Assembly (NCBI RefSeq): GCF_002287075.1
Contig: NZ_NSKE01000007.1
Location: 212,843-276,842 of the forward strand
Length of the DNA: 64,000 nt
Reading direction: 5' to 3'
Source: Fodinibius salipaludis
Lineage (GTDB): Bacteria > Bacteroidota > Rhodothermia > Balneolales > Balneolaceae
Position numbers and translations under genes: made by a program. How positions within the stretch are numbered: the first letter of the stretch is position 1; each line of letters starts with the position of its first letter. The notes under the pieces are model-generated. The model had not been told where the DNA came from, made no database searches, and was given only the letters and a program-made list of their open reading frames with translations. Below, in pieces: positions 44,747-56,100 of the stretch.

Positions 44747-47700
44747 ATGAAAGCACTTGCAAAAAAAGCGGTTGAGCGTCCGGTTACCTTTTTCATGGTG
44801 AGCTTGATCGTCATTGGTTTCGGACTCTTCGGGCTCTCCAATCTCAGGCTTAACCTCTATCCTGATGTATCATTTCCAACCATAACCGTTTACACCACAT
44901 ACGAGGGAGTAGCTCCAGGAGATATGGAAACACTCGTTACACGCCCCATAGAGGAAGCGGTAGGAAGCATCAGTGGGGTTAGGGAAGTACGGTCAATGTC
45001 TAACCAGGGAACTTCGATTGTTAAACTGGATTTTAATTGGGGAACCAATCTTTATAATGCGGAATCGGATGTGCGGAAAGAACTTGATTTCGTACGCCGA
45101 ACAATTCCAAATGATGCAGAACAACCTATCGTCTTTTCGTACGATCCCAACCAGGAACCTATTGTAGTCCTAACGCTGACTTCTGATTTAAGGAGTTCCC
45201 GGGAACTCCGAACTATTGCCGAACAAGACCTCGAGCAACACTTAGAACGTATTTCTGGTGTAGCATCCAGTGAAACATCCGGTGGTTATGAACGGCAAAT
45301 AAATATTGATATCAGCAATAAGCAGATGCGGGCCTATAACCTCAGCATTTCAACCATTGCAAATAAGCTGCAGCAAGAAAACATACAGGTCCCCGCTGGT
45401 GAGCTTATTGAGGGGCGTACCATCTATTCCCTACGTACGATCGGTGAATTCAAAAACGTAGATCAAATTCGCAATACTATTATTGCCGTTCGTGAAGGTG
45501 AACCACTGATGCTAAGAGATGTAGCCACAGTAGAAGACGGTATTGCACAACCCATTGGCAACGTACACGTTAATGGTGAAGAGGGAGTCATCCTGAATAT
45601 TTATCGCCAAAGCGATGCCAATGTAGTAACGACCGCCAATGCTGTAGTCGATAATATTAACAATTTAAATCGTATCCTCCCCGACGACGTTTCTGTTAAA
45701 GTGCTCACTAATAAGGCAAGCTTTATTAAAACTTCGATCGATAACTTGCTCTGGACGGGGCTGCAGGCCGTCATATTGGTAGTGCTTATATTGCTGGCCT
45801 TCCTTCGAAGTGGACGTTCAGCTCTCATCATCGCAATTTCCATACCCGTTTCCATAATTTCTACATTCAGTATTATGGATTGGGCAGATCTGAGCCTGAA
45901 TATCATTTCACTCTCGGGCCTTACGCTGGCTGTGGGAATGGTTGTGGACGATGCTGTAGTTGTCCTGGAAAATATTTTTCGCTTTAAAGAAGAGGGGCAC
46001 GATCGTAAAAAGGCCTCGGTATGGGGCGCGCAGGAGGTAGCAGTACCTGTCGTTATATCTACCCTGACTACGCTTGTGGTCTTTCTCCCCATCCTGTTTG
46101 TCCCGGGTATCGCCGGATTCCTGTTCCGTGATTTGGCCCTCACTATCTCTTTTGCGCTTTCGGTATCCTCTATTGTTGCTCTTAGTCTGATCCCGATGAT
46201 GAGTTCTCAACTATTAGGTACTAAGGCATCCAATAAGGTTAAAGATTCCTACCTTAAACAACTACTTGACTGGAGCCGGGGTAGCACCTTCAAACGAATA
46301 TTAGCTTCACCCTTACTTTTAGTAGGCGCACTCATTTATCCGATTATCTGGGGATTCAAATACATCGGCAAGAAACTCGGATCGTTTTTCAGTAAAAAAG
46401 TGGGGCCATTGATCAACAGAGGGCTTAACCGTATAGAATCCTCATACCAACGGCAGTTAACAACTCTTTTAAATCACAGCGGTACCGTTGTAATATCAGC
46501 AGTACTGCTATTTCTTCTGACATTACCAATATTTGGTTTACTCGGCGGAGAATTTTTCCCGAAGGTAGATGATGATACATTTATCTTAGACGTTCAACGG
46601 GAACCGGGAGTAAGTTTAGTTGAACTGGGGCGTTCAGTTTCTCGGATTGAGAAAATCATCGACAGAGAAATACCGGAGGCACGCCTTGTGGTATCCGATT
46701 TCGGAGATAAGGAAGGCATTGAGGGGGCAGAAAATCCCGGTGGATACAATGGTAGAGTTCGTGTTGAATTAGTTCCGCAAAGTGAGCGCTCCAGGTCCGA
46801 GAAAGTTATTGTAGCTTCCCTGCTCGAACAACTTACACAGGTCCCTGGTACAGAGATTAAAGAAGTCCAAGAAGATCCCCTAAGTCCAGAAGGAGAAAGC
46901 GGACTTATCGTACAAATATACGGGTATGAATCTGAACAAAGAGAAGAACTGGCAAATGTTGCTAAAAACAGATTACAGGATATCGATGGCATTGCTAATG
47001 TATATAGTGCTGCTGAAGAGGGACGTCCAGAGCTACAAATTACAATGGATAGGGAACGCATTTCTCGGCTGGATATGAACACTTCTCAGGTCGCTTCAGC
47101 CCTCGGAAATGCTGTTAAGGGCAATTTAGCAACTACTTATGTAGATCAGGGAATAGAATTTGAAGTTATGGTTCAACTTGAAGAGTCGGACAAAACGAGT
47201 ATTGATGATCTCAGAAATTTACAGGTAGAAACACCCGGTGGAGAATGGGTACCACTCTCAAACCTGGCCCGCATAGAACGCTATAGCGGTCCAACCAATA
47301 TCCAAAGAATTAATCAAGAACGTATTACGGAGGTAACCGCTGATCTGGCTGACATGGACCTCAAAGAAGCCAGCTCTCGGGTACGCCAGCAACTGGATAC
47401 CATTAACTGGCCGGACGGATATCGATATGAAATTTCAGGCACGGCCGAAGACCAACAAGCATCATTTAATTATTTAATGATTGCATTTATCATTGCCGGT
47501 ATTCTTACCTATATGGTCATGGCCTCACAATTTGAAAGCCTGGTAGAGCCGTTTATCATTATTCTCACCATTCCACTGGCCCTAACTGGTGTTTTACTAA
47601 TGCTCTGGATAACGAGTACTTCTATCAGCGTTACGTCGATGGTGGGGCTGATACTTCTGTCAGGTATTGTTGTTAATAATGGCATTGTTATGATCGACTA

Positions 47701-48019
47701 TATTAAAATCCTACAGGCACGTAAAATGGAGCGTGATAACGCTATTATCGAAGGGGCCGGACGACGCCTCCGACCGATACTCATGACCGCTTTTACAACG
47801 ATCCTGTCAATGGTCCCCCTTGCCTTAGAGCTGGGCTCAGGTTCCGAGACGTGGAGCCCCATGGCCCGAACGGTTATCGGCGGACTGGCTATGTCTACCT
47901 TCTTGATGCTTTTTGTTGTTCCCTGCCTCTATCAGCTGATTAATATCATGGTAGAGCATTTTGGATTCGATTCAGTCCATAAAGAAGATCCTTTGCTGCA
48001 ATCGGAATTGAAACAATAA
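44747..48019 (+). CDS. RND efflux permease, first of two tandem permeases
   Basis: This 1,090-residue inner-membrane protein starts VERPVTFFMVSLIVIGFGLFG and has the RND 12-helix/two-periplasmic-loop plan. TM4 carries both proton-relay aspartates (D401, D402 in GMVVDDAVVVLENIFRF), and TM10 has SGIVVNNGIVMIDYI. A basic, cytoplasm-facing segment of about 70 residues (about 485-570), with an extra hydrophobic stretch, makes it longer than usual. It is followed after 7 bp by a second permease of different sequence, like the MdtB-MdtC pair, where two different permeases assemble in one trimer. The substrate is unknown. Confidence 0.9.
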   Translation: MKALAKKAVERPVTFFMVSLIVIGFGLFGLSNLRLNLYPDVSFPTITVYTTYEGVAPGDMETLVTRPIEEAVGSISGVREVRSMSNQGTSIVKLDFNWGTNLYNAESDVRKELDFVRRTIPNDAEQPIVFSYDPNQEPIVVLTLTSDLRSSRELRTIAEQDLEQHLERISGVASSETSGGYERQINIDISNKQMRAYNLSISTIANKLQQENIQVPAGELIEGRTIYSLRTIGEFKNVDQIRNTIIAVREGEPLMLRDVATVEDGIAQPIGNVHVNGEEGVILNIYRQSDANVVTTANAVVDNINNLNRILPDDVSVKVLTNKASFIKTSIDNLLWTGLQAVILVVLILLAFLRSGRSALIIAISIPVSIISTFSIMDWADLSLNIISLSGLTLAVGMVVDDAVVVLENIFRFKEEGHDRKKASVWGAQEVAVPVVISTLTTLVVFLPILFVPGIAGFLFRDLALTISFALSVSSIVALSLIPMMSSQLLGTKASNKVKDSYLKQLLDWSRGSTFKRILASPLLLVGALIYPIIWGFKYIGKKLGSFFSKKVGPLINRGLNRIESSYQRQLTTLLNHSGTVVISAVLLFLLTLPIFGLLGGEFFPKVDDDTFILDVQREPGVSLVELGRSVSRIEKIIDREIPEARLVVSDFGDKEGIEGAENPGGYNGRVRVELVPQSERSRSEKVIVASLLEQLTQVPGTEIKEVQEDPLSPEGESGLIVQIYGYESEQREELANVAKNRLQDIDGIANVYSAAEEGRPELQITMDRERISRLDMNTSQVASALGNAVKGNLATTYVDQGIEFEVMVQLEESDKTSIDDLRNLQVETPGGEWVPLSNLARIERYSGPTNIQRINQERITEVTADLADMDLKEASSRVRQQLDTINWPDGYRYEISGTAEDQQASFNYLMIAFIIAGILTYMVMASQFESLVEPFIIILTIPLALTGVLLMLWITSTSISVTSMVGLILLSGIVVNNGIVMIDYIKILQARKMERDNAIIEGAGRRLRPILMTAFTTILSMVPLALELGSGSETWSPMARTVIGGLAMSTFLMLFVVPCLYQLINIMVEHFGFDSVHKEDPLLQSELKQ

Positions 48020-48026
48020 GTACGCT

Positions 48027-51000
48027 ATGAAGAAATTCACATTAGCCGGCAGCATTTTAAAACGACCGATCAGTGTAATAATGGTTACGCTGGTTATTAT
48101 CGGATTCGGTGTATTTTCACTTTCTAATTTAAAAGTGACACTCACCCCCTCTTTAAACATCCCTATACTTGCGATCTCGACCAACTACAGCAATGTAGCT
48201 CCTAAAGATATGCAAACCCTTGTTGTTGAACCTATTGAAGGTGCAGTTTCGGCAATTGAGGGTATAGAAACACTTGAATCGAACATAAGCAAGGGAAGTG
48301 CTTTTATTATCCTGCGTTTGAAAACAGGTGTGGATATTCGTCATACAGAACTAAAAGTACGAGAAGAATTATCGCGTATTCGCAATGAACTGCCCGAAGA
48401 AGCCGCAGAACCTGTGATATTTCAGTTCGATCCTGATAACTTTCCCATTATGCGGCTGAGCTTGGACTCTGATCACACTGGTCTGGATGAGCTGCGGCGC
48501 CTGGGAGTAGAATTCATAGAACCGCGTATTGAACGGTTGGAGGGAGTAGCCTCGGCAGATACTCGCGGGGGGCTTGAACGTAAAGTATTTATCAATGTAT
48601 CCCCCATGTCACTGGCACAACATCGCCTTATCCCTTCTGATATCGAGTCGGCTCTGCGATCAAATAATGTTCAGGTCCCTATAGGAGATATACGAAATGG
48701 CCAAAATAGTTTCAGTCTTCGTGCTACCTCTATGTATTCCGATGTAGAACAAATAAGGCAAACGATTGTAACGGTTACTGAAGAAGGAGTACCCGTTCGC
48801 ATTAAGGATATAGCCGAGGTTGAAGACAGTTTCGCTGAAATTACAACGCTTGTAGAAATAAACGGGAAAAACAGTGTCTCTCTGGAAGTTCAAAAGAAAT
48901 CCGATGCCAATACCCTGGATGTCGTCAACGCTGTCAAAGATCAGCTGTCAAACATCAATAACAATCTTCCGCCTGGTGTTAGCCTACAGGTTTTGACCGA
49001 TGACGGAGAAAATATTGAAAATTCGATATCGAACCTCACACAATCAGCACTTGCCGCCCTACTTGTTGTTATTGTCGTTCTGCTGCTTTTTATGGGGGGA
49101 TGGCGAATCTCACTGGTTGTTGCAGCTACCATACCAGTATCCATAACAGCGAGTTTTGGGGCGATGTACGCCGCTGGACTTTCACTGAATATTTTGACTA
49201 TTACTGCCTTGGCACTGGCCATAGGCCTATTAGTGGATAATGCCATTGTCGTCTCTGAAAGTATTGCCCGGAAGCTGGAAGAGCATTCAAGTAAAATGCA
49301 GGCAGTTCTCGAAGGCACCAATGAAGTGGTTGGTGCGCTCCTGGGGGCAACCCTAACTACACTCGGAGTTTTTGTTCCCATTATTGGCTTGTCCGGTATT
49401 CAGGCTCAACTATTTGTAGAATTTGCCATTACCATTAGTATTGCCATCGGGATATCCTTCATATCTTCAATTATATTAGTTCCCGTTCTTGCCCTTTTAT
49501 TCTTAAACAGCAACCAATTCAACTCGCAAGCAGGTACTTCTGCAAGTATGGGTAAACTGGAACAATGGTATGCCCGTTCTCTGCGGTGGGTCATGTTCCG
49601 AAAATGGACTGCTGTCATTACTGCACTCGCTATCTTGGGATGCACATACCTGCTATATAATAATTTAAAATTTGAGTTCTTTCCGCAATCCGATTCGGGA
49701 AGTGTATCCGTCAATATAGAGTTACCCTCGGGAACAAAACTTGTAAAAACAGCTGAGGTCTTGCGGGGCTTTAGTGACCAACTCCAGCAAAAAGACGTCG
49801 TTGAAACCGTGGTCACTCAGATTGGCCAGAGAGGCTTCACCACCCGAACAAGTGTAGGACAAATGACGATCACCCTCGTCGATGAAGAAAAACGCGACAT
49901 TACTACCAACCGCTTTTCTGCGCAATTGCGTCAGGAATTACAATCCCCGGGAGTGGACGTCAATATAAGCGGTGGCGGAGGTGGATTTGGCGGCTTTGGC
50001 GGAGGCATAACCCTCAGCCTTGTTGGACCGGAAATAGATGTACTGAAAGCAATTTCAGACAAAATCGAACGCACACTACTTTCAAATCCCAATGTGATAT
50101 CTGTAGATAACGGGCGTTCTGATCCTACCCCCGAATTACATTACCATGTTAATCGACAACGGATCAGTAGAATGGGGAGCTCTCTCAATGACGTTGCGAA
50201 TTCGCTTAAAACGCAGGTGCAGGGAACGCGGGTAGGCTTTTTACGTCAGCAAGGCCGTGAAATTCCCATAGAAGTCCGGGCCTCCAAAAACGACCTTACC
50301 AGCCGAGCTCAACTCCTTGATCTTCAGTTATTACAAATAGAAGATCAGCGATTGCCTGTGGCCGCCCTGGGTACTCTTGAAAGCGTTGAAGGCGTTGATC
50401 AAATTTCTCGCCGTAATCGCGAAACCGTACTGGATGTAAATATTGAGGTAGATGGAAATCCCAATGAATTTCGTGAGGAAATTATCGGTATTATACAGGA
50501 CCAGGTGGTTTTACCTGAAGGATATCGCTATGAATTTACCGGATCTCTTCAAGAATCCGATGAAGGAAGTAACGAAATTTTATGGGCTCTGCTCTTCGCC
50601 GTATTGCTGACTTATATGATTATGGCATCACTGTTTGAAAATTTCGTCGACCCTTTTGTAATATGGTTCAGCATACCCTTGGCATTCTTTGGAGCCTTAT
50701 TTGGGCTTTGGGTAATAGGAACCCCACTGAGTGCTACTGCCTTTATTGGCATGTTCATGCTTGTCGGAATTATTGTTAATAATGGCATCGTATTAGTCGA
50801 CTATATGCATCTCTATACCAAACATAATGCACATTCTGATTCTTTACTCAATAATGCCATTGAAGCCTGTAAAAGACGTCTCAGGCCCATTCTTTTAACT
50901 GCTATCACGACTATTTGTTCAATGATACCGCTTTCATTGGGAATCGGTACCGGAGCAGAGATCTGGGCGCCCCTTGCACGAGCTGTCATTGGCGGACTTC

Positions 51001-51095
51001 TTTTCGGTTCTATCCTAACGCTCTATGTAATTCCTGCTTTTATTATGGGGAATAAAAAGGAAAGACGAGAAGCAATACGCCAACATAAAAAGTAA
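48027..51095 (+). CDS. RND efflux permease, second of two tandem permeases
   Basis: This 1,022-residue RND protein keeps the usual plan, but TM4 reads AIGLLVDNAIVVSESI: D404 is present while the second acidic position is N405 rather than Asp. In other RND proteins this aspartate pair carries protons, so this subunit may be weaker in proton coupling and depend on its partner (inference; Asn is also normal in some RND subfamilies). A glycine-rich stretch, GGGGGFGGFGGGI (about 650), lies in the second periplasmic loop. It is 7 bp downstream of the first permease. The two proteins are clearly related but not recent copies. Confidence 0.9.
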   Translation: MKKFTLAGSILKRPISVIMVTLVIIGFGVFSLSNLKVTLTPSLNIPILAISTNYSNVAPKDMQTLVVEPIEGAVSAIEGIETLESNISKGSAFIILRLKTGVDIRHTELKVREELSRIRNELPEEAAEPVIFQFDPDNFPIMRLSLDSDHTGLDELRRLGVEFIEPRIERLEGVASADTRGGLERKVFINVSPMSLAQHRLIPSDIESALRSNNVQVPIGDIRNGQNSFSLRATSMYSDVEQIRQTIVTVTEEGVPVRIKDIAEVEDSFAEITTLVEINGKNSVSLEVQKKSDANTLDVVNAVKDQLSNINNNLPPGVSLQVLTDDGENIENSISNLTQSALAALLVVIVVLLLFMGGWRISLVVAATIPVSITASFGAMYAAGLSLNILTITALALAIGLLVDNAIVVSESIARKLEEHSSKMQAVLEGTNEVVGALLGATLTTLGVFVPIIGLSGIQAQLFVEFAITISIAIGISFISSIILVPVLALLFLNSNQFNSQAGTSASMGKLEQWYARSLRWVMFRKWTAVITALAILGCTYLLYNNLKFEFFPQSDSGSVSVNIELPSGTKLVKTAEVLRGFSDQLQQKDVVETVVTQIGQRGFTTRTSVGQMTITLVDEEKRDITTNRFSAQLRQELQSPGVDVNISGGGGGFGGFGGGITLSLVGPEIDVLKAISDKIERTLLSNPNVISVDNGRSDPTPELHYHVNRQRISRMGSSLNDVANSLKTQVQGTRVGFLRQQGREIPIEVRASKNDLTSRAQLLDLQLLQIEDQRLPVAALGTLESVEGVDQISRRNRETVLDVNIEVDGNPNEFREEIIGIIQDQVVLPEGYRYEFTGSLQESDEGSNEILWALLFAVLLTYMIMASLFENFVDPFVIWFSIPLAFFGALFGLWVIGTPLSATAFIGMFMLVGIIVNNGIVLVDYMHLYTKHNAHSDSLLNNAIEACKRRLRPILLTAITTICSMIPLSLGIGTGAEIWAPLARAVIGGLLFGSILTLYVIPAFIMGNKKERREAIRQHKK

Positions 51096-51217
51096 ATATT
51101 AATTCTTGCAATCACTTTTAAATAAGTTCAGTAAATTGCATATTAAAGAAACACCATAATCGTTACTAATAGTAATATACTTGAATAAAGAAGCTACAGT
51201 TTAAGAGGTTATATATT

Positions 51218-51562
51218 ATGAGTAAGTCAAAAGATTTTACCCTTGGTTTATTATCCGGTGCCCTGGTAGGTTCGGTCGTTGCCCTTTTATATGCTCCTGA
51301 CAAAGGTAGTAATACCCGTGATATTCTTTCTTACAGGCTAAGTTCTTATCTGGATGAACTTACCCATCTTATTGATCGTCTTTCGGAAGAAAAGGAAGCT
51401 ATATCAGAAGCTAAGCGACAGGGTGACCTCGTTGTTGAAGATGCACGTCACCGGGCCGAGGATCTTATCCGCGAAGCAGAAGATCTACTGGACACCATTG
51501 AAGATTCAGAGGGTAGCGAAAAAAATAATCCAACTCAGCAGCAAGCTGAAAAGTCTACCTAA
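51218..51562 (+). CDS. YtxH-domain protein
   Basis: This 114-residue protein has an N-terminal glycine-rich membrane segment (TLGLLSGALVGSVVALLYAPDKGSNTRD), the signature of the YtxH family. An amphipathic, mostly acidic helical tail (about 45-105) follows, probably a coiled coil, and then a polar C-terminus. YtxH proteins are small, widely distributed and of unclear function; some are stress-associated. The gene has its own upstream region (51096-51217) and is followed by a terminator shared with rpoC. Confidence 0.85.
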   Translation: MSKSKDFTLGLLSGALVGSVVALLYAPDKGSNTRDILSYRLSSYLDELTHLIDRLSEEKEAISEAKRQGDLVVEDARHRAEDLIREAEDLLDTIEDSEGSEKNNPTQQQAEKST

Positions 51563-51641
51563 TAATTATTCGATCCTGATTTTCTAACCAGCTATAAATA
51601 GCTTATTTGTCAAGCTATACCTTTACAGAACTTATTAAAAT

Positions 51642-51680
51642 AAAAAAAGTGCCCATCATCACTGACGGGCACTTTTTTTT
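51642..51680. terminator. Bidirectional terminator between ytxH-type gene and rpoC
   Basis: AAAAAAAGTGCCC (51642-51654) pairs with GGGCACTTTTTTT (51667-51679), with a 12-nt loop. Since the stem has A-runs on the left and T-runs on the right, it works in both directions. It terminates the plus-strand ytxH-type transcript and the minus-strand rpoC transcript, whose stop is at 51708. Confidence 0.9.
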
Positions 51681-51707
51681 ATCCAATTATTAGTATGGAG
51701 TAATTAA

Positions 51708-54700
51708 TTAGGATTCATCATCCTCTACATCAGCTTCTGCCGTTGGTTCCGCTTTTTCTCCATTGCCTTCAGATCCGGCAAGCTCATCGAAGACTTTTGC
51801 AACTTCTTGCTCATCCTCGTCAAGCTCTTCTTTCTTGCCAACAATCAGATCATCATATTTACGGAGACCAGTACCAGCAGGTACTTTGTGTCCAACAATT
51901 ACATTTTCTTTGAGACCCTGAAGGTGATCCTTTTTGGCCTCAATAGATGCTTGTGTCAGTACTTTAGTAGTCTCCTGGAATGAAGCAGCAGACAACCAGC
52001 TTTCTGTAGAGAGAGCAGCACGCGTAATACCAAGTAGTATTGGCTTAGAAATAGCCGGTTCGGCTTCACGTGTTTCAATTTCATCCACTCCTTCTTTAAT
52101 TAGTTCATTATTTGTTTCTCGAACTTCGCGACGTGTAAGCAATGTTCCCTGCTTAAGATCACTTCCGCCGGTATCAGTAACAACATATTTTCCGATAAGC
52201 TCATCGTTCTTGTTGTTCAGCTCAAATCGGTCAACTTTATCTCCCTCGAGATACATTGTATCGCCGGGATCTGTTACCTCAACCTTCTGCATCATGGTGC
52301 GAACAATGGTCTCAATATGCTTGTCATTGATCTTCACACCCTGTAGTCGATAAACCTCCTGAATTTCATTCACAAGGTACGACTGTACTGCATAAGGTCC
52401 GAGAATATTCAGAATTTCTTCGGCCGGAATAGTACCGTCAGACAACTGCTGACCCGCTTCAACATAATCATTCTCCTGCACAAGAATGTGCTTGGACAGG
52501 GAAATGAGATAGGTTTTTTCGGTCTTGCCGTCTTTACTTTCAACGATAACTTCCTGCTTACCTCGCTTACGTCCACCCATCTTGACAATACCGTCAATTT
52601 CTGATACAGCAGCAGGATCGCTTGGCGAACGGGCCTCAAAGAGTTCCGTAACACGCGGCAGACCCGCTGTAATATCTTTGGATTGACCGGTAGATCGTGG
52701 AATTTTAGCGAGCACCTGTCCGGCAGCAACCTCTTGTTCGTCCTCCACAACAATGTGTGTATCAACGGGGAGTGTTTTCTCCCGAACTCTATCGTCTTCA
52801 CCTTTAACCAATAATGTCGGTATCAGCGAACGATCTTTGGAGTCGATAACAACCTTTTCACGGTGACCTGTTTGAGCATCTGTTTCTTCCGAAAAGGTAA
52901 TATCTTCGAGGATATCTTTATACTCAACAGTTCCGTCGATCTCAGCATAGATATTGGCGTTGTAGGGATCCCAAGTACAAAGTGGTACTCCTTTGGGAAC
53001 CTCATCGCCTTCTTCAACCAAGAGTTCAGAACCGTAAGGAATGTTATAGGATATAAGTTCTTTCCCTTCCTCATCCTTAATCTTGATTTCACCGGCACGA
53101 CTAAGCACGACATCATGAATCTCTTCTCCGTCATCGTATTCTACAACGCGGATATTTTCGAACTCAACCTCACCTTCGAACTTGGCCTTGTGCATTGATT
53201 CTGACTCAACGCGAGAGGCCGTACCACCAACGTGGAAAGTACGCAGTGTCAGCTGAGTACCGGGCTCACCAATTGATTGTGCTGCAATAACTCCTACAGC
53301 TTCACCAACCTGAACCATTGTGCCGCGAGACAAGTCTCGACCATAGCACATAGAACACACTCCGCGTTCCGTTTCACAGGTAAGTACCGATCGAATTTCA
53401 ACTTCCTCAATTGAAGTTTCAGCAATACTCTGAGCCACACCTTCATCAATCATCTGATTAGCTTCACAGAGAAGTTCATCAGTAATAGGATCATAAATAT
53501 CGTGCAGTGAAACACGACCAAGAATACGATCTTCCAGACTCTCGATAACATCCTCGTTATCTTTTAGAGCCTTCATTTTAATACCTCGGAGCGTTCCACA
53601 ATCTTTTTCGTTGATAATTATATCCTGAGAAACATCAACAAGTCGACGTGTCAGATAGCCGGCATCAGCAGTTTTAAGAGCCGTATCGGCCAGTCCCTTA
53701 CGGGCACCGTGAGTAGAAATAAAGTATTCAAGTACCGTTAGTCCCTCCTTAAAGGATGAGAGAATAGGATTCTCAATTACTTCGTTTCCTTCCTGTTGGG
53801 AACTTTTCTGCGGCTTCGCCATCAGTCCACGCATACCACCAAGCTGACGGATCTGCTCTTTAGAACCTCGAGCACCGGAATCAGCCATCATAAATACCGG
53901 GTTAAATCCATCCTTATCTTCGGTCAATGCGTTGAACAAGGATTCAGAAACACGGTTCGTGGTACTTGTCCACTTATCAATAACCTGATTATAGCGCTCG
54001 TTGTCGGTAATGAAACCCATCTCGTAACGCTCATCAATTTCAGCTACATCATTTTTCGCTTTTTCAAGCAGCTGATCTTTTTCGTCAGGTGTTACAATAT
54101 CTTCGAGACTAAAGGATATACCGCCTGTTGTAGCTTCCTCAAAACCAAGACGCTTCATGTCATCAAGGAATTCAGCAGTACGAGCTGTTCCAACCTCATA
54201 ATGAATATCGCCAATTAACACACGCAGCTCTTTCTTGCCGAGCGTCTTATTCACGAATTCCATTGGTTCAGGAAGAATCTTATTGAACAACACTCGTCCT
54301 GTTGTCGTCTTAATAATCTCCTGAACTTGCTCTCCGTCTTCATTTTCTTTGGTGATACGGAGATTAATCTTCGCATGCATATCAATGCGATCGCGATCAT
54401 ATGCAATCAACACCTCATCTAAATTGGCAAAGGTTTTTCCCTCACCACGCTTGTCGCTGGCCATCTTGGTCATATAATAGATACCAAGAACCATATCCTG
54501 CGATGGCACCGCAATAGGTCCACCACTTGCAGGGCTCAACAAGTTATGAGAGCCGAGCATAAGAACGGATGCTTCAAGAACAGCATCATGGCTCAATGGC
54601 AAGTGAACAGCCATCTGGTCACCGTCAAAGTCAGCATTATAAGCGGTACATGCGAGGGGATGCAATCGTATTGCCTTTTCCTCAATCAGTACCGGCTGAA

Positions 54701-56048
54701 ATGCCTGAATACCAAGCCTGTGCAATGTTGGTGCTCGGTTAAGAAGAACGGGATGGCCGTCAATAACATTTTCGAGCACTTCCCAAACAACCGCGTCACG
54801 GCGATCAACAACTTTCTTAGCCGACTTAACTGTTTTGACATATCCACGCTCAATCAAGCGGCGTATAATGAACGGCTTGTATAGTTCTACAGCCATCTCT
54901 TTGGGCAGTCCACACTGATGCATTTTCAGCTCGGGACCAACCACAATAACTGAACGGCCGGAATAATCAACACGCTTACCGAGCAAGTTCTGTCGGAATC
55001 GCCCGCTCTTCCCCTTCAGCATATCACTGAGAGATTTCAGAGGACGATTATTATTTCGAACTGCATTGGATTTACGGGAATTATCATAAAGTGAATCAAC
55101 CGCTTCCTGCAACATACGCTTCTCATTACGCAGGATCACATCAGGCGCCTTAATATCAATAAGACGCTTAAGTCGGTTATTTCTGATAATAACTCGTCGA
55201 TAAAGATCGTTGAGATCCGAAGTCGCAAATCGGCCACCTTCCAAAGGTACCAATGGTCTCAATTCCGGAGGTATCACAGGAATTACACTTTGGACCATCC
55301 ACTCCGGACGGTTTTCGGTGTGTTGGTTTGCCGCACGGAATGATTCAATAACCTGCAGACGCTTTAGCTTCTTCTTCTTACGCATCTGCGAAGTTTCATT
55401 ACGAGCTTCGTAACGCAGACGATAAGCAAGTTCATCCAGATCCTGCGTGGCTAACAATTCTTCAATAGCCTCAGCACCTTCTTTAGCTCTGAACTTGTCC
55501 TCATCATCCTCATCCATCTCCCACTGATCTTCGGGAAGCTGCTCCTGAATATCATAATACTCTTCTTCAGAAATAAGATCTCCCTTCTTATAACCAAGAT
55601 CACGGGCAACGCCGGGATTCATGATCACATAAGTTTCATAATAGACAATCTTCTCAAGATTTTTAGAAGAATATCCAAGGAGGTATGCAAGTTTGTTTGG
55701 CAATGATTTGAAGTACCAGATATGTACGACGGGAACGGTCAGGGAAATGTGTCCCATACGTTCACGACGAACAGCTTTTCTGGTAACTTCTACACCACAG
55801 CGGTCACAAATAATCCCTTTGTAGCGGATCCGTTTGTATTTGCCACAATGGCATTCATAGTCTTTGACCGGACCGAAGATCTTTTCACAGAAAAGACCAT
55901 CCATTTCCGGTTTAAATGTACGATAATTGATTGTTTCGGGAGTTAAGACTTCGCCGTGCGACCGAGACAAGATTGTCTCAGGTGACGCAAGGGAAATACC
56001 AATTTTATCGAAGTCTTTCGAAACTGTTAATGTGTTAGTAGTCGGCAA
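51708..56048 (-). CDS. rpoC: DNA-directed RNA polymerase beta' subunit
   Basis: This 1,446-residue protein has the N-terminal zinc finger [20 protein letters not shown], the bridge to the active centre NADFDGD (471-477) with three Mg-binding aspartates, a trigger-loop region (GGTASRVES vicinity) and the second zinc site [13 protein letters not shown]. Length is as usual for Bacteroidota relatives. The C-terminus is an acidic tail. It lies 52 bp after rpoB in the same operon and ends 28 bp before the bidirectional terminator. No intein or frameshift is seen. Confidence 0.98.
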   Translation of the reverse strand: MPTTNTLTVSKDFDKIGISLASPETILSRSHGEVLTPETINYRTFKPEMDGLFCEKIFGPVKDYECHCGKYKRIRYKGIICDRCGVEVTRKAVRRERMGHISLTVPVVHIWYFKSLPNKLAYLLGYSSKNLEKIVYYETYVIMNPGVARDLGYKKGDLISEEEYYDIQEQLPEDQWEMDEDDEDKFRAKEGAEAIEELLATQDLDELAYRLRYEARNETSQMRKKKKLKRLQVIESFRAANQHTENRPEWMVQSVIPVIPPELRPLVPLEGGRFATSDLNDLYRRVIIRNNRLKRLIDIKAPDVILRNEKRMLQEAVDSLYDNSRKSNAVRNNNRPLKSLSDMLKGKSGRFRQNLLGKRVDYSGRSVIVVGPELKMHQCGLPKEMAVELYKPFIIRRLIERGYVKTVKSAKKVVDRRDAVVWEVLENVIDGHPVLLNRAPTLHRLGIQAFQPVLIEEKAIRLHPLACTAYNADFDGDQMAVHLPLSHDAVLEASVLMLGSHNLLSPASGGPIAVPSQDMVLGIYYMTKMASDKRGEGKTFANLDEVLIAYDRDRIDMHAKINLRITKENEDGEQVQEIIKTTTGRVLFNKILPEPMEFVNKTLGKKELRVLIGDIHYEVGTARTAEFLDDMKRLGFEEATTGGISFSLEDIVTPDEKDQLLEKAKNDVAEIDERYEMGFITDNERYNQVIDKWTSTTNRVSESLFNALTEDKDGFNPVFMMADSGARGSKEQIRQLGGMRGLMAKPQKSSQQEGNEVIENPILSSFKEGLTVLEYFISTHGARKGLADTALKTADAGYLTRRLVDVSQDIIINEKDCGTLRGIKMKALKDNEDVIESLEDRILGRVSLHDIYDPITDELLCEANQMIDEGVAQSIAETSIEEVEIRSVLTCETERGVCSMCYGRDLSRGTMVQVGEAVGVIAAQSIGEPGTQLTLRTFHVGGTASRVESESMHKAKFEGEVEFENIRVVEYDDGEEIHDVVLSRAGEIKIKDEEGKELISYNIPYGSELLVEEGDEVPKGVPLCTWDPYNANIYAEIDGTVEYKDILEDITFSEETDAQTGHREKVVIDSKDRSLIPTLLVKGEDDRVREKTLPVDTHIVVEDEQEVAAGQVLAKIPRSTGQSKDITAGLPRVTELFEARSPSDPAAVSEIDGIVKMGGRKRGKQEVIVESKDGKTEKTYLISLSKHILVQENDYVEAGQQLSDGTIPAEEILNILGPYAVQSYLVNEIQEVYRLQGVKINDKHIETIVRTMMQKVEVTDPGDTMYLEGDKVDRFELNNKNDELIGKYVVTDTGGSDLKQGTLLTRREVRETNNELIKEGVDEIETREAEPAISKPILLGITRAALSTESWLSAASFQETTKVLTQASIEAKKDHLQGLKENVIVGHKVPAGTGLRKYDDLIVGKKEELDEDEQEVAKVFDELAGSEGNGEKAEPTAEADVEDDES

Positions 56049-56100
56049 GGAAGTACCTCCGGATTGACTTTATTTAACAGTATAAATTCTGTTGTTCTAA

